A stretch of DNA of 64,000 nucleotides from Rhinopithecus roxellana (GCF_007565055.1 NC_044554.1:55275676-55339675), one strand, 5' to 3'; shown: positions 34,845 through 47,400, counted from the stretch's first letter. Program-made: numbers and translations. Notes: a model not told the origin generated them from the sequence alone.

Positions 34845-35190
34845 TCATCAGCTTGGGCTGCTGTAACAGAGTCCCATAGACTGGGCGACTTCTAAACAAC
34901 AGACATTTCTTTCTCATCGTTTCGGAGGCTGGAAGTCTGAGATCAGGGCACCAACATGGTCAGGTTCTGGGGAGGGCCCTCTTCGGGGCTGCAGACAGAT
35001 CTCTTCTCATGGTATCCTCACAGGGTGGAGGTAGTGAGGCTCCTGGGGACCTCTTTTTAGAGGGGCACTCGTCCCATTCATTAGCACCCCACCCTCGTGA
35101 CTCAATCACCCCCAGTGGCCCCACCTTCTAGAACCGTCACACTGGGAGTGAGAATTTCAACACGTGACTTTTGGGAGGACATAAACACCA
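34845..35190 (-). mobile_element. MLT1-class MaLR LTR
   Basis: Antisense LTR: 'CTTGGGCTGCTGTAACAGAG', 'CATAGACTGGGCGACTTCTA', 'GGAGGCTGGAAGTCTGAGAT', 'CATTAGCACCCCACCCTCGT', 'GAATTTCAACACGTGACTTT' match, in reverse, the order I remember for MLT1. Old retrovirus-like relic, no coding content. Confidence 0.75.
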
Positions 35191-35424
35191 GCCCACCCTG
35201 CCTTTTTCTCACAATATCCCAGGAAGCCACAGACATCACTCCTCTTGTGCTTCCCAGTGGCCTCTGAAGGCCATTCCCAGAGGCAGCAAAGGTCATCCGT
35301 GCACTTCCAAGCTTTTTGTAAGTGCAGCTCAGAGAAGGAAAAAGCTTTTCTTGGTTCAAATACTGACTGCAATGATTAACTTACCTCCCTACCTATGAAT
35401 ATTAGTCATTGTAAGTTACTGATT

Positions 35425-35610
35425 TTGCCAAACGCTTACACTGTATCAAGAGTTGCTAAATATTTTACGTTTGGGATTTCATTGAACCCTCAATTAAGTA
35501 GGGACTATTATCATTTCCATTTTACAGAGAAGGACATTGAGGCTTAGCATTTAAGTAACTTGCCTGCAAGTCACATAGCCAGTTAAGTGGCAGAGTTAAG
35601 ATCTGTGCCC
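35425..35610 (-). mobile_element. MIR element
   Basis: Antisense MIR core: 'CATTTTACAGAGAAGGACAT', 'TAAGTAACTTGCCTGCAAGT', 'CAGTTAAGTGGCAGAGTTAA'. Confidence 0.85.
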
Positions 35611-35619
35611 CTATTTGCA

Positions 35620-36600
35620 TATTGCTTATTACTTCCTGATTGCAGCTTTTCTTGTCCTCTTTTCACCCTTTCCCATTACCCTTTCTGTGTGCAAATAGCC
35701 ATATTTTCACAATCTAGTGGTTTATTAGACCAAACTGTCTTGAGGAGAGAGACCCATGTGTTTCATCTTCATGGACTCAGCCAGACCTCACACAGGACAT
35801 AGAGAAAGGCCTTGACAAAGGTTGATTGACTGAGTGGATGAACATTCTTTTTACGTCCAAGCATAAAACTTAGCTCTGTGAATAATCATGTGCTACTGTC
35901 AGTTGTAGGGAGGCCAAGATTGAGCTTTCCATGGTGTTTTTTGCAAAAACTATATGAATTTTCCATTGCACGAGACGGGGCAATAAATCCAGTTTCCTGG
36001 GGCCAAGAAATGATTGCAGGGATTATAGACTGGTATTGCTCCTTTTAAATTCTACCTTCAGTACAAGACCTTGTGATTTGTTGTAATCATAGTGGAACTT
36101 GAAGGGAGGTGATGGTACCATGGGTTGGGGTCCAGTGAAGAAGCTTGGTTTAACTTATGTGCACTTGACATGTCTGAAATGGCGTAGTCAGCCCCATTTG
36201 ATTTTTACAAAAGATATTCTTAGAAGAGTCTGGTCTTTTACCTTTAGCTCGAGGACCTGTTTGAGCTGCAAGTCTTTGCAATAGGAGTTTTTCCATAACG
36301 ACATCCTTCAGAATTCATAAGTATGTTCATGAGTGCAGTTAGAGACACCTAGAAAGTTCCAAAGGAACATTTTGAAAACCTGAGTCATTCTTTCTCGTTT
36401 GAAGAAAACTTTCAGAATTTCTTAGGAAAATAAACCTCTACTTCAAAAATAAATGCCCAAGCTATTTAAAGATTAAAACAGAAGCTTTCTATGAGCCAGC
36501 GTGGAATTACTTATAACAAAGTCTAAGGGATTTTTTTAAAGACAAATTTCTGGAGATTTCTTAAACTGTTATACTGACTAAATTTAGGCACTTAATAATA
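35620..36600. other. Unassigned intron 1 sequence
   Basis: No gene. The part at 35740-35850 may be an L2 tail fragment; the rest is unassigned. Confidence 0.4.
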
Positions 36601-36609
36601 ATAAAAACG

Positions 36610-36830
36610 TGTGCGGTGCTTTCACGGCTTACCATTTATAAACTCCTTTCACATAGTTAATCTAACTTTACTCACAAAACAATCTTAGGCAACCCCGTAT
36701 TGTTTTCATAGCCATTGTACATTTAAGGAAACAGTCACAGTAGCTAAGCAACTTTCCCAAGGCCACGTGCCATAAGGGACATTGCCAGGTTCAGGCTGGT
36801 TTTCGGATCTAAAGTCTCATACTCTTTTCA
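36610..36830 (-). mobile_element. MIR element
   Basis: Antisense MIR: 'AACTCCTTTCACATAGTTAA', 'AGCTAAGCAACTTTCCCAAG', 'GGCCACGTGCCATAAGGGAC'. Confidence 0.75.
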
Positions 36831-36839
36831 CTGCAGGAT

Positions 36840-37650
36840 GCCGTTTCCACACATGAATCTATGGAAAGAAGCACCATTTCCCTCTCATTAATTTTACTTA
36901 CTTGAATTAATCTCACTGGTTAATCACAATGGACAAAGTTGGCATCAATCACTAGCTGGCATTCTAAATCCATATCACATCGACAATGAGGATGACCTCA
37001 TTGCATTGTCATTACCCTTCCTGTACACATGAAAACATGAAACTGCAAGTGTGATGGTATATGTTTAACACTCCTCCAGTAGAGAAAAAGAAAAAAAAAA
37101 CAGGTAGAGATAGAGTTAGGCTCTTTCTTTGCATTAGTTGCTAAGCAGCAGCCATTTCATTGTAAAGGAGATTCAGTTCAAGTAATGGCACAGGTATTCC
37201 AAGAATAGTATTTCATTTTTATAGCAATTTCATTTCAGGCCTCCAGAAAGCATATGCTTCTGTGGCTCAGTGATTTTTAGGGGAAGAAATAGCCACCTTA
37301 ACATATTTGTTGAACATATGGAGAAAATTCAATATAGCCGATCACCTAATAACCAGACTTCCATGAGCCGCATGTAGTTCACAGGGGCAGCAGGTTCAGG
37401 CTACCCGCAGTTTGAAGGATTTGGAAGTCTCCAGAAAATACTGTTGACAAACAAGTACATTTTGAGGCTGTGTTTGACATTCACTGATACCATCTCAATG
37501 AAATACTCTGGGTAATTTAGAATTCTAAGGATATTGAAATAATATGGTATAGAACAAAATTTTGTTGTTGCAGCCAAGGGGTTGGATGGTGCCAAGATTT
37601 CATTGTATTGAGCTTTTGCTGGCAGCTGAAAGCTCTTCAAAATGAAGATA
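36840..37650. other. Unassigned intron 1 sequence
   Basis: AT-rich sequence up to the L1 target-site duplication. No features recognised. Confidence 0.4.
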
Positions 37651-37666
37651 GAAAATATGGTACAAG

Positions 37667-38810
37667 TCTGTTTTACCAGAGACTAGGATTGCAACCCCTG
37701 CCTTTTTTTTGTTTTCCATTTGCTTGGTAGATCTTCCTCCATCCCTTTATTTTGAGCCTATCTGTTTCTCTGCATGTGAGATGGGTCTCCTGAATACAGC
37801 AAACTGATGGGTCTTGACTCTATCCAATTTGCCAGTCTGTGTCTTTTAATTGGAGCATTTAGCCCATTTACATTTAAGGTTAATATTGTTATGTGTGAAC
37901 TTGATCCTGCCATTATGATGTTAGCTGGTTATTTTGCTTGCTAGTTGATGCAGTTTCTTCCTAGCATCGATGGTCTTTACATTTTGGCATGTTTTTGCAG
38001 CGGCTGGTACCGGTTGTTCCTTTCCATGTTTAGTGCTTCCTTCAGGGGCTCTTGTAGGGCAGGCCTGGTGATGACAAAATCTCTGAGCATTTGCTTGTCT
38101 GTAAAGGATTTTATTTCTCCTTCACTTATGAAACTTAGTTTGGCTGGATATGAAAATCCGGGTTGGAAATTCTTTCTTTAAGAATGTTGAATATTGGCCC
38201 CCACTCTCTTCTGGCTTGTAGAGTTTCTGCCGAGAGATCTGCTGTTAGTCTGATGGGCTTCCCTTTGTGGGTAATCCGACCTTTCTCTCTGGCTGCCCTT
38301 AATATTTTTTCCTTCATTTCCACTTTGGTAAATCTGACAATTATGTGTCTTGGAGTTGCTCTTCTCGAGGAGCATCTTTGTGGCATTCTCTGTATTTCCT
38401 GAATTTGAATGTTGGCTTGCCTTGCTAGGTTGGGGAAGTTCTTCTGGATAATATCCTGCAGAGTGTGTTTTCCAACTTGGTTCCATTCTCTCTGTCACTT
38501 TCAGGTACACCAATCAGAGGTAGATTTGGTCTTTTCACATAGTCCCATATTTCTTGGAGGCTTTGTTAATTTCTTTTTACTCTTTTTTCTCTGAACTTCT
38601 CTTCTCACTTCATTTCATTCATTTGATCTTCAATCACTGATACCCTTTCTTCCAGTTGATCGAGTCAGTTACTGAAGCTTGTGCATTTGTCACGTAGTTC
38701 TTGTGTCATGGTTTTCATCTCTATAGGTCGTTTAAGGACTTCTCTGCATTGATTATTCTAGTTAGCCATTCATCAAATCTTTTTTCAAGGTTTTTAGTTT
38801 CTCTGTGCAT
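37667..38810 (-). mobile_element. Inverted 5' part of a twin-primed L1 (ORF1 to early ORF2)
   Basis: The minus strand reads the LINE-1 ORF1 C-terminal RNA-binding region: a frame at 38135-38386 includes RHIIVRFTKVEMKEKILRAA and ends in ERISNPDFHIQPN. The segment ends at its left edge in ORF2 endonuclease sequence (the CCIQETHLTC region, around 37780). It is opposite in strand to the adjoining L1 3' end. Left flank AGAAAATATGGTACAAG (37650-37666) is repeated with one mismatch at 39317-39333. The ORF1 frame is broken by shifts and truncation. Confidence 0.92.
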
Positions 38811-39316
38811 GCACACGTATGTTTATTATGACACTGTTCACAATAGCAAAGACTTGGAATCTACCCAAAAGTCTATCAATGACAGACTGGATTAAGAAAA
38901 TGTGGCGCATATACACCATGGAATACTATGGAGTCATAAAAAAGGATGAATTCATGTCCTTTGTAGAGACATGGATGCAGCTGGAAACCATCATTCTCAG
39001 CAAACTATCGCAAGAACAGAAAACCAAACACCACATCTTCTTACTCATAGGTGGGAATTGAACAATGAGAACACTTGGACACAGGAAGGGGAACATCACA
39101 CACTGGGGCCTGCTGTGGGATGGGGGAAGGGGGGAGGGATAGCATTAGAAGATATACCTAATGTAAATGATAAGTTAATGGGTGCAGCACACCAACATGG
39201 CACATGTATATATATGTAACAAACCTGCACATTGTGCACATGTACCCTAGAACTTAAAGTATAATAAAAAAGAAAAACAGTTTCAATAATAAAAAAGTAG
39301 TAATAATAATAAAAAA
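38811..39316 (+). mobile_element. Sense 3' part of the same L1 (ORF2 end, 3' UTR, tail)
   Basis: Plus-strand ORF2 C-terminus ('LFTIAKTWNLPKSLSMTDW', 'KKMWRIYTMEYYGVIKKDEF'), then the L1PA/PB 3' UTR (G-rich 'GGGGGAGGGATAGCATTAG') and the end 'CCCTAGAACTTAAAGTATAA' plus an A-rich (TAA)n tail. Joined at about 38810 to the inverted segment. Not capable of retrotransposition. Confidence 0.93.
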
Positions 39317-39339
39317 AGAAAATATGGTGCAAGATGAGC

Positions 39340-40160
39340 ATAATTCATGGAGCTCAGTTTATCAGAAGGATCTGAGTGCAGAGGAGGATGTATAATACTT
39401 AGTGTCCCAATGGGTACGTGTGTGAAGGGGTGATGTCAACATACAAAGCTGTCAGGTGCTATATTTTTCTGATTGAAATACTACTATTGATTTTGAAGGC
39501 GATTGATCTGTGTGTGGAAGCCTGGAAGCCTGGAAGTCCTTGGCCCTGCCTTTTAAGGCATTTCTGCCATCTCTGTTGTAATTTGCCAAATTATTGTGAA
39601 ACTTATGTGTATCTATACAAATGTATTTTCTTCAGATAACTGCTTCATGGGAGTTGTTAAGGGAGCAAACTTTGTTGTTTTCTAAGAGTGTGCTGCATAA
39701 TACTGCTCCTCACAATTCCCTTCAAGATATTTGAGAGAAAATGCCCTTTTCTGGGAGCAGCTGGGATACTTGGAAGCTTGTTTTTAATTTCCAGTAAGTT
39801 GCCCTCCCATTTAAGGCACAGTACTTCTTCCAGGAACTAAAAGTCGGGCTCAGAAGAAGTAATACATGGATGAATTCACAAATGGTGAATGGTTATTCCC
39901 ACTGTGGTGATGAGTTCATTAGTACGGTTGGTTTTAGCATCTCTCGAACAATTAATGCCTCTCGTATATGTTTCATAATGCACTTTTACAATGACTCAAA
40001 ACAGCTTTAGCAAAACAGCACTTGTGTTATATGAACCCATTATGTAGATGGTGAAATCAAGACAAGGAAAGCTGGGGAGGAGAGAGCTAAAATGTTGACT
40101 TCCCGGCCTGATATGAAACCCATAGAAGTGCAAGATCCTAAGTGTCTTTCAGGAAAAGCA
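39340..40160. other. Unassigned intron 1 sequence
   Basis: No recognisable element or exon. Confidence 0.4.
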
Positions 40161-40164
40161 TATC

Positions 40165-40430
40165 TGGGAGGTGCTCGATAATATACCTTCAACATTAATA
40201 TGAGATCTTACTTGCCAGGAACTGTGAAGTGCTTTACATGTATGGTTTCAGTTAATTCTTATCACAACTTTATAAGGTAGATGCTTTTACTATCCATAGC
40301 TTTACAGAAAAGGAAACTGAGGCACAGGATAATGAAATAATATGTCAGGGCCTTACTACCAGCCAATGGTGGAGCCAGGGTTTGAATTCCAGAACTCCCT
40401 ATCTAGTGCACTTAACCATTATGCTGTGCT
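40165..40430 (-). mobile_element. MIR element, nearly full length
   Basis: Antisense MIR: 'GTGCTTTACATGTATGGTTT', 'GAAAAGGAAACTGAGGCACA', 'CAATGGTGGAGCCAGGGTTT', 'GCACTTAACCATTATGCTGT'. Confidence 0.88.
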
Positions 40431-40764
40431 ATATTCCTATATGCATCCAAAACCCTGTTTTTCCTTTTAGGAATGACCTCTGTCCTCTTGTGTTTAGCCT
40501 TGTGGGGCTGTACATTAAGGTGCCTGGCTCTCCACCATGGTAACCAATAAGGTCTTTGGAAGCTGTTGTAGGGGGCTTCCTCTTACCACCCTGATAATAC
40601 CTTAGGGCAAGTGTATGACTTGAGCTTGGACAACCAGCCTCTCTTAGACTTGGACTCTTAAAGGATTGTCAAAGGGATTGCCAATTTGTTCATATCCACT
40701 GGCAGTGCCCTGGTAGGACAATTCCTGCTGCTCTGGTTCCTGTCTTTATTCTAAGCATGGGTCG

Positions 40765-41125
40765 TGATATGGTTTGGCTTTGTGTCCCAACCCAGATCTC
40801 ATCTTGAATTGTACTCCCATAATTTCCACATGTTGTGGGAGGGATCCAGTGGGAGGTAATTGAAGTATGAGGATGCATCTTTCCCCTGATGATCTTGTGA
40901 TAGTGAATAAGTCTCATGAGATCTGATGGTTTTATCAGGGGAGTTTCCCTGCACAAGTTGCCTGCTGCCATCCATGTAAGACATGATTTGTTCCTCCTTG
41001 CCTTCTGCCATGATTGTGAGGCCTCCCCAGTCATGTGGAACTGTAAGTCTAATAAACCCCTTTCTTCTGTAAATTGCCCAGTCTCGGGTATGTCTTTATC
41101 AGCAGTATGAAAACAGGCTAATATA
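40765..41125 (+). mobile_element. 5' LTR of THE1-class MaLR provirus
   Basis: Starts TGATATGGTTTGGCTTTGTG and ends near AGGCTAATATA. It keeps AATAAA at about 41050. Followed directly by the internal region, which starts GTAAATTGGTACCAGGAGTG. Flank GGTCG precedes it. Confidence 0.92.
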
Positions 41126-42687
41126 GTAAATTGGTACCAGGAGTGGGGTGCTGCTGAAAAGATACCTGAAAATGTGGAAGCGACTTTGGAACTGGGTAAC
41201 AGGCAGAGGTTGAAACAGTTTGGGTTGCTCAGAGAAGAAAGGAAAATGTGAGAAAGTCTGGAACTTCCTAGAGACTTGTTGAATGGCTTTGACAAAAATG
41301 CTGATAGTGATATGAACAATAAGATCCAGGCTGAGGTGGTCTCAGATGGAGATGAGGAACTTGTTGGGAACTGGAGCAAAGGTGACTCTTGCTATGTTTT
41401 AGCAATGACTGGTGGCATTTTGCCCCTGCCCTAGAGATTTGTGGAACTTTGAACTTGAGAGAGATGATTTATGGTATCTGGTAAAAGAAATTTCTAAGCA
41501 GCAAAACAATCAAGAGGTAACTTGGATGCTGTTAAAGGCATTCAGTTTTATAAGGGAAGCTGAGCATAAAAGCTCAGAAAATTTGCAGCCTGACAATGCA
41601 ATGGGAAATAAAATCCCATTATTCAAGTTGGCTGCAGAAATTTGCATAAGTAATGAGGAGCTGAATGTTAATCACCAAGACAATGGGGAAAATGTCAGGG
41701 CATGTCAGAGGTCTTTGTGGCAGCCCTTCCCATCTCAGGTCCAGAGGTCATGTGAAAATGGTTTCATGGGCTGAGCCCAGGGACCTCTTGCTTTGTGCAG
41801 CCTATGGACTTGGTGTCCTGTGTCCCAGCCACTCCAGCCATGGCTAAAAAGGGCCAAGGTATATCTCGAGCCATTGCTTCAGAGGGTTCAAGTCTTAAGC
41901 CTTGGAAACTTCCACATGGTGTTGAGCCTGCAGGTGCGTGGAAGTCAAGAATTGAAGTTTGGGAACTTCCACCTTGATTTCAGAGGATGTACGGAAACAC
42001 CTGGATGCCCAGGCAGAAGTTCACTACAGGGGCAGGGCCCTCATGGAGAACCTCTGCTAGGCAGTGCAGAAGGGAAATGTGAGGTTGGGGCCCCCACACA
42101 GAGTCCCTCCTGGAGCATCACATAGTGGAGCTGTGAGAAGAGGGCTGCTGTCCTCCAGACCCCAGAATGGTAGTTCCACCAACAGCTTGCACCGTGCACC
42201 TAGAAAAGCCACAGACACTCAGTGCCAGCCTGTGGAAGCATCCCGGAGGGGGGCTATACCCTGCGAAGCCACAAGGTTGGAGCTGCCCAAGACCATGGGA
42301 ACCCATCTCTTGTATCAGGGTGACCTGAATGTGAGACAAGAAGTCAAAGGTGATTATTCTGGAGCTTTAAGATTTGACTGCTCTGTTGAATTTCAGGCTC
42401 GCATGGGGCCTGTTGCCCCTCTGTTTTGGCCAGTCTCTTCCATTTGGAATGGCTGTATTTACCCAAGGTCTCTATCCCCATTGTACCTAGGAAGTAACTA
42501 GCTTGCTTTTGATTTTACAGGCTCATAGGCAGAAGGGACTTGCTTTGTCTCACATGAAACTTTGGATTGTGGACTTTTGAGTTAGTGCTGAAATGAGTTC
42601 AGACTTTGGGGGGACTCTTGGGAAGGCACAATTGGTTTTGAAATGCGAGGACGTGAGATTTGGCCAGCAGTGGGGCCAGCAGTGGAA
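41126..42687 (+). mobile_element. THE1 internal region (old retrovirus-like relic)
   Basis: About 1.56 kb between two matching LTRs, close to the usual THE1 internal length. It begins with the primer-binding-site segment and 'GCTGAAAAGATACCTGAAAA'. Frames of 120 codons (41412-41774) and 145 codons (42064-42501) are degenerate remnants. There is no recognisable protease, reverse transcriptase or envelope, as expected for MaLR elements. Not a functional gene. Confidence 0.9.
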
Positions 42688-43047
42688 TGATATAGTTTTG
42701 CTCTGTGTCCCCACCCAGTCTCATCTTGAATTGTACTCCCATAACTCCCACATGTTGTGGAATGAGCCCAATGGGAGGTAATTGAATTATGGGGTGGGTC
42801 TTTCCTGTGCTGTTCTCATAATAGTAAATAAGTCTCACAAGATCTGATGGTTTTATAAGGGGGAGTTTCCCTACACAAGCTCTCTCTTTGCCTGCTGCCA
42901 TCCATGTAAGATGTGACTAGTTCCTCCTTGCCTTCTGCCATGATTGTGAGACCTCCCCAACCACATGGAACTATAAGTCTGTTAAACTTGTTTTTCTTCC
43001 CAGTCCTGGGTATGTCTTTATCAGCAGCATGAAAACGGACTAATACA
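42688..43047 (+). mobile_element. 3' LTR of THE1-class MaLR provirus
   Basis: Starts TGATATAGTTTTGCTCTGTG and ends ACGGACTAATACA. Differs from the 5' LTR by many substitutions, an extra CTCTCTTT-type stretch near 42880 and a loss of the AATAAA at the equivalent site (GTTAAACTTG). Flank GATCA follows; against GGTCG on the left this is a possible but weak 5-bp duplication (two transitions). Confidence 0.92.
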
Positions 43048-43049
43048 GA

Positions 43050-43280
43050 TCATCAGTCTTTCTATTCGTTGTGAACTATCCAACATCTTCCTGATAAAAT
43101 TCCTTTTGCTTAAGTTAACAAGGTGGTTTAAAAAAAAGTCTAACTGATAAAATATCATTGGCAAATAGCCCACCAGCCTCTGCTTGTGAATGTCCTCAGT
43201 GCCAGAGAGCTCTTGGATACATTAGGGGGATAGTTACACCATTGGTCAGTTCTAATTGTAGAGAGTTTTTGTTATAGGAT
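43050..43280. other. Unassigned intron 1 sequence
   Basis: Short unassigned stretch after the provirus. Confidence 0.4.
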
Positions 43281-43284
43281 AAAT

Positions 43285-43480
43285 GAATATATTATCATTT
43301 AGTGAATACTTAGTATGTGTTAGGCGCTTTGTTGCCTCCTTCTTGTCGTTCTCTTGTTTAATTCTCACAACAACTCTGAGTAGTTATCACTATTGTACAG
43401 ATGAGAAAACTGTGTCTCACAGAGGGGAAATAATTTGTTTTAAGTCAGAGGGCTATTAATTGATGGAGTCAATTAATTTG
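43285..43480 (-). mobile_element. MIR element
   Basis: Antisense MIR: 'GTGAATACTTAGTATGTGTT', 'CTCACAACAACTCTGAGTAG', 'CAGATGAGAAAACTGTGTCT'. Confidence 0.8.
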
Positions 43481-43489
43481 ATTCAGACT

Positions 43490-45000
43490 CAGTTCTAAGT
43501 CACCCAAAGCCCCTGTTTTTTCCCATTACATTCTGCTGTCTTCATGTTGAGTCGGAAACTCACTCCTTAATTTTTTTACCTACTTAATATTACGTTGTAC
43601 TTCTGGAGGACATTCAGGAGAACACCCTTTCCTTTTCTGTATAACAGGTCGAATATTTGAAGTCAAATATTACATGCCTCTTTAGCTCTTGTTTCTTTAG
43701 ACTGAATGATCTCCACTTTCATTCTATCCCTTATCCAAAAGTGATTTTCAATCAACTTCATTTTTCTGGCTCTTTCTAATTTGACAGCATCCTGGGTTAT
43801 CCATGGATTTCTTCATAAAAATGGAGCACTAAACTAGAAATATGGTTCAACCAAGGTCACCATTAGCACATATGGTGCCTTTGTTCAAATTAGAAACAGG
43901 TTACAAATCTGAGATGCATGAATTACTAAAGTTCTCCTGCATTCCAGAGCATAGTCAGCTCCAGTTAGGACCTCTCCTGTGGTGGGGGGCACTGAGGCTG
44001 GGTTTCTGTCCCCATCTGCTCCTCCTTTGGATTCCCTGGTGCAGGATACACCTATACACCATAGGCATAGCTTTGGGGATGTCATTAGCTTGCTGTGGCT
44101 GTTGGTTGTGGATATGGATTAGTATGGGTGTGGACCAACTGCTGTGAAATTCATTCCAAAAGTTGAATATCCAGACTTCCAGTTCAACAAATTGCTGATA
44201 ATATTTCCAAAGTTTTGCTTAGGTTGCCACCATTTCACTTAAGACTGGCCATTTTAACTTGGCTAAATGTTAACTTGGCTTGTTTCCTACTTTTTTCAGA
44301 TGCCAAGCCCTTCTAGAATGTTCCACATCCATCCCTTCCTCTGTCCATCCATCTGTCCTTCCTTCCCTCTCTTTCTTTCATTTTTCCTAAATAAGAAGGG
44401 GCAAGCTCTCTCTTAAGTTCTATTTACTATTATCTCTATTTTTCAGACTTAAGCCTGCATCGTCCTCCTTTTGACCCTGCTGCTAGTGGAGAAATGCCTG
44501 TGACGAACTCTTCCAAAAACTGGCTTAAGCTATTTGAGAGGTTTTGGTGAACTTTCTTTCAGTGAGTTGACACAAAGCCAATAAAGAAATCCCTGTGGAC
44601 TTTGGCTAAAATTATATTTCGTGGCCAAGAAGATTCCTTATTTTATCCAGAGGACAGCATTTTACTATTTCAAGTACAAAGGCTGTGCCATTCAGTACAG
44701 TAGGCACTAATCCCATGGGCCTACCAAAACTAATTAAGTAAACTAAATTTGAAATCCGGTTCCTCCTTCACACTAATCGCACATTGAGTGCTTAAGGGCC
44801 ATATGTAGCTAGTAGTTGCCGTGCTGGACAGCAAAGATGGAGAACATTTTCATCATTGTGGAAAGTTCTATTAAACAGCACAGCGTTGTGGGCTTAGTGT
44901 CAAGATACTAATTTATCAAAATTACAGAAGCCTCAAGCCAGCCATCCTTGAATGATAACCTTGAATGATAAAGTTCTTGAATTACAAAGTCAAGTTCCCC
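43490..45000. other. Unassigned intron 1 sequence
   Basis: Contains a short 9-bp palindrome (AATATTTGA / TCAAATATT) at about 43651-43670 and a CTTCC-rich stretch near 44330-44390. No gene. Confidence 0.4.
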
Positions 45001-45021
45001 AAGTTAAGAAGTTGTACTTTC

Positions 45022-45323
45022 TTTTCTTTTCTTTTTTTTGTTGAGATGGAGTCTCGCTCTGTCGCCGAGACTGGAGTGCAGTGGCACGATCTTGGCTCAC
45101 TGCAAGCTCCGCCTCCCAGGTTCACGCCATTCTCCTGCCTCAGCCTCTGGAGGGCTGGGACTACAGGTGCCCACCACCATGCCTGGCTAATTTTTTGTAT
45201 TTTTTAGTAGAGACGGGGTTTCACTGTGTTAGCCAGGATGGTCTCGATCTCCTGATCTCGTGATCTGCCTGCCTTGGCCTCCCAAAGTGCTGGGATCACA
45301 GGCGTGAGCCACCACGCCCAGCC
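45022..45323 (-). mobile_element. AluY element
   Basis: Antisense full-length Alu. Target-site duplications AGAAGTTGTACTTTC (45007-45021) and AGAAGTTATACTTTC (45324-45338) differ once. Opposite to DGKI transcription. Confidence 0.95.
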
Positions 45324-45339
45324 AGAAGTTATACTTTCA

Positions 45340-46450
45340 GGGTGTAACTAGGAAGGAGAGAGAACTGTAGACAGGAAATGGAGGGAGAGTCCTCTTTGGT
45401 GTTCCCCATCATCCTGCCTGTCCTGTGTTCCTCTCCTCACCACAGTGGTGACTGAGGATAAGGGTAAAGACAGAGAGTTTGTCTTCTCTTTCCTTTGCAA
45501 ACTGCATCTTTCTCTGCTTTGCCAGACGTATTGAGCATTAGATGTAAGAGAACGTATTCTGTGGCTTTTGGGTGGCCTAGCTGTTTTGCCATCTAAAATA
45601 GTTCATCTTGTGGCGGCTGCACTTGGAAGTAGAATAAAGGTTATGGGAAGAGCATTATTGCTTCTCCAGCAATTAATTCCTAAAATTTGGGTAAGAGGAT
45701 CGTTCAAGATGAAGGATATTAACTTGGAATGTGGACGTGTAGCTTCAAGTTATGTCTGTGTCACAGAAATTGTTTCTTATGCTCTTATATTATTCTTAAC
45801 ATCAGTTCCCATCATGTTCAATAAATATTTATTGTAAATTCACTAGGGAGGCATAGAAGTAAATGCATGGACTTATACTTTTACTGTGGCTCCCCTGGCT
45901 TCTAGGGGAGAGACCTTAGGAAGCTGTGAAAAGAGCTTCAAGGACAGAGCAAAAGCCCCAGGAGAATCTGTTTGTGTTTGTGTGGATTCTATCTGGTGCT
46001 TTGAACTGCCAATATTGCACACAAGGGTGTTCTAAAAATAACTCGAGTAATGTGCATTCTCTGCTGAAGGGAGTGAGATAATTTGTGAGGATGAAGAGAA
46101 ATGAAAAAGGAGAGAAGCTTTAGAAGATGAGAAATGAAATACATGCATCTCAATGGTCTCTGAGGCTCTTCCACGCACTGAATGCTTTCGCTGAAGTCTT
46201 GGCATTGAAAGCTGTGAAAAAGTACTTTAAAAAAAAGCACCACTGGGAGAACATTGGGGTTTTCTCACCTGTTTTATAGCATGAGAATTCCTCTCGATAA
46301 AAACTTACCTATGTTGTAGAATAGATATGGAATACTAATTTGTTATATGTGCAAAACATTACTTCAAGCCCTTGGTGAGGAATACAAAACTGAATAATAA
46401 ATGACTTTCACCTTAAAGTTGTTTCAAGTTGCTTACTGGAGAAAGAAATA
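45340..46450. other. Unassigned intron 1 sequence
   Basis: No gene or family recognised. Confidence 0.4.
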
Positions 46451-46454
46451 AAAA

Positions 46455-47400
46455 AAATATAGCTCACTATGTACCAAATACTATGCTAAGTGCTGGAAAT
46501 AAAAGAGAAATAAGAATCTCTGTTATCAAGAATTTATGGCTTGGTGATAGAGAGAAGCAAGACACTGATCTGTCTACAGGGTGATAAATACAAAGATAGC
46601 AGGTGGTCAGCAGGCAGGATGGGGGAGCTCTGAGAGAGGGCACTTATGTCTGAATGGAGAGTGGAGGATCTGCAGCCAGTGACGGCTAAATGTGCCTCGA
46701 AGTAGGAAGAGAAGATAACCAGATGGAGAGAGGAATTAAAGGACTTGTTCATGTCATTGATTCAATGGAGAAAACATACTCTGGGTTCTAAATGGCAAAC
46801 AAGAAACAGATTTTTAGGACACGGTCCATTTGCTTCTAATCTCTCCTGAAAAGCTCTCAGAGTAGATCATTTGCATATTTGAAGGAATGAAGAGTTTTAA
46901 CAGGTTCCACTAACTTAGAATTCCACACATAATTGACCTTTACTGGAAGTTATATCTGTTCTGTGCTTTGTAGACATCAGCAGCTTGAACAAAGGTAAAG
47001 CAGCAGACATAACATGATGCACATGATTGTATCTGGATCTGGGTGATAGGAACACAAAAGTGGGAGAGGTTAGCTCTGTTTGGGAGAAGTTTTCTTGGAG
47101 CACTGACTTTAAAGGGTTGGTGGGATTTCAATAGGAGGAGATAGGGACACAAGGAGGGAGAGTATGGAAAGTGTTCCAGGCAGCAGGAATTGTATGAGAA
47201 AGGACACAGTGGTAGAAATGTATGACGTATTTGTGCAGCAGTGTGAATGGTGGTGAAGTAGTTTGGGTTGAGCATAAGGATAGAATGGAAGATAAGGCAG
47301 GGAAGGTTAGTTAAATGCTCATTATGGAGGACTTTGAATGCTATCAGAATAATTTGGATTTTGTAGTTAATAGGGAGCCATTGGAGGTTTTCGAGCCTAT
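46455..47400 (-). mobile_element. Antisense L2-like remnant
   Basis: 'TATGTACCAAATACTATGCT' then a purine-rich body with 'AAAGTGTTCCAGGCAGCAGG' and 'TTAATAGGGAGCCATTGGAG'. This order is seen in antisense L2-type copies. Strongly diverged and split by unassigned sequence at about 46760-47110. Confidence 0.45.

Noticed and set aside
40690..41379. A 229-codon minus-strand frame
   Set aside because: Crosses the antisense of a THE1 LTR and internal region. A repeat-derived chance frame.
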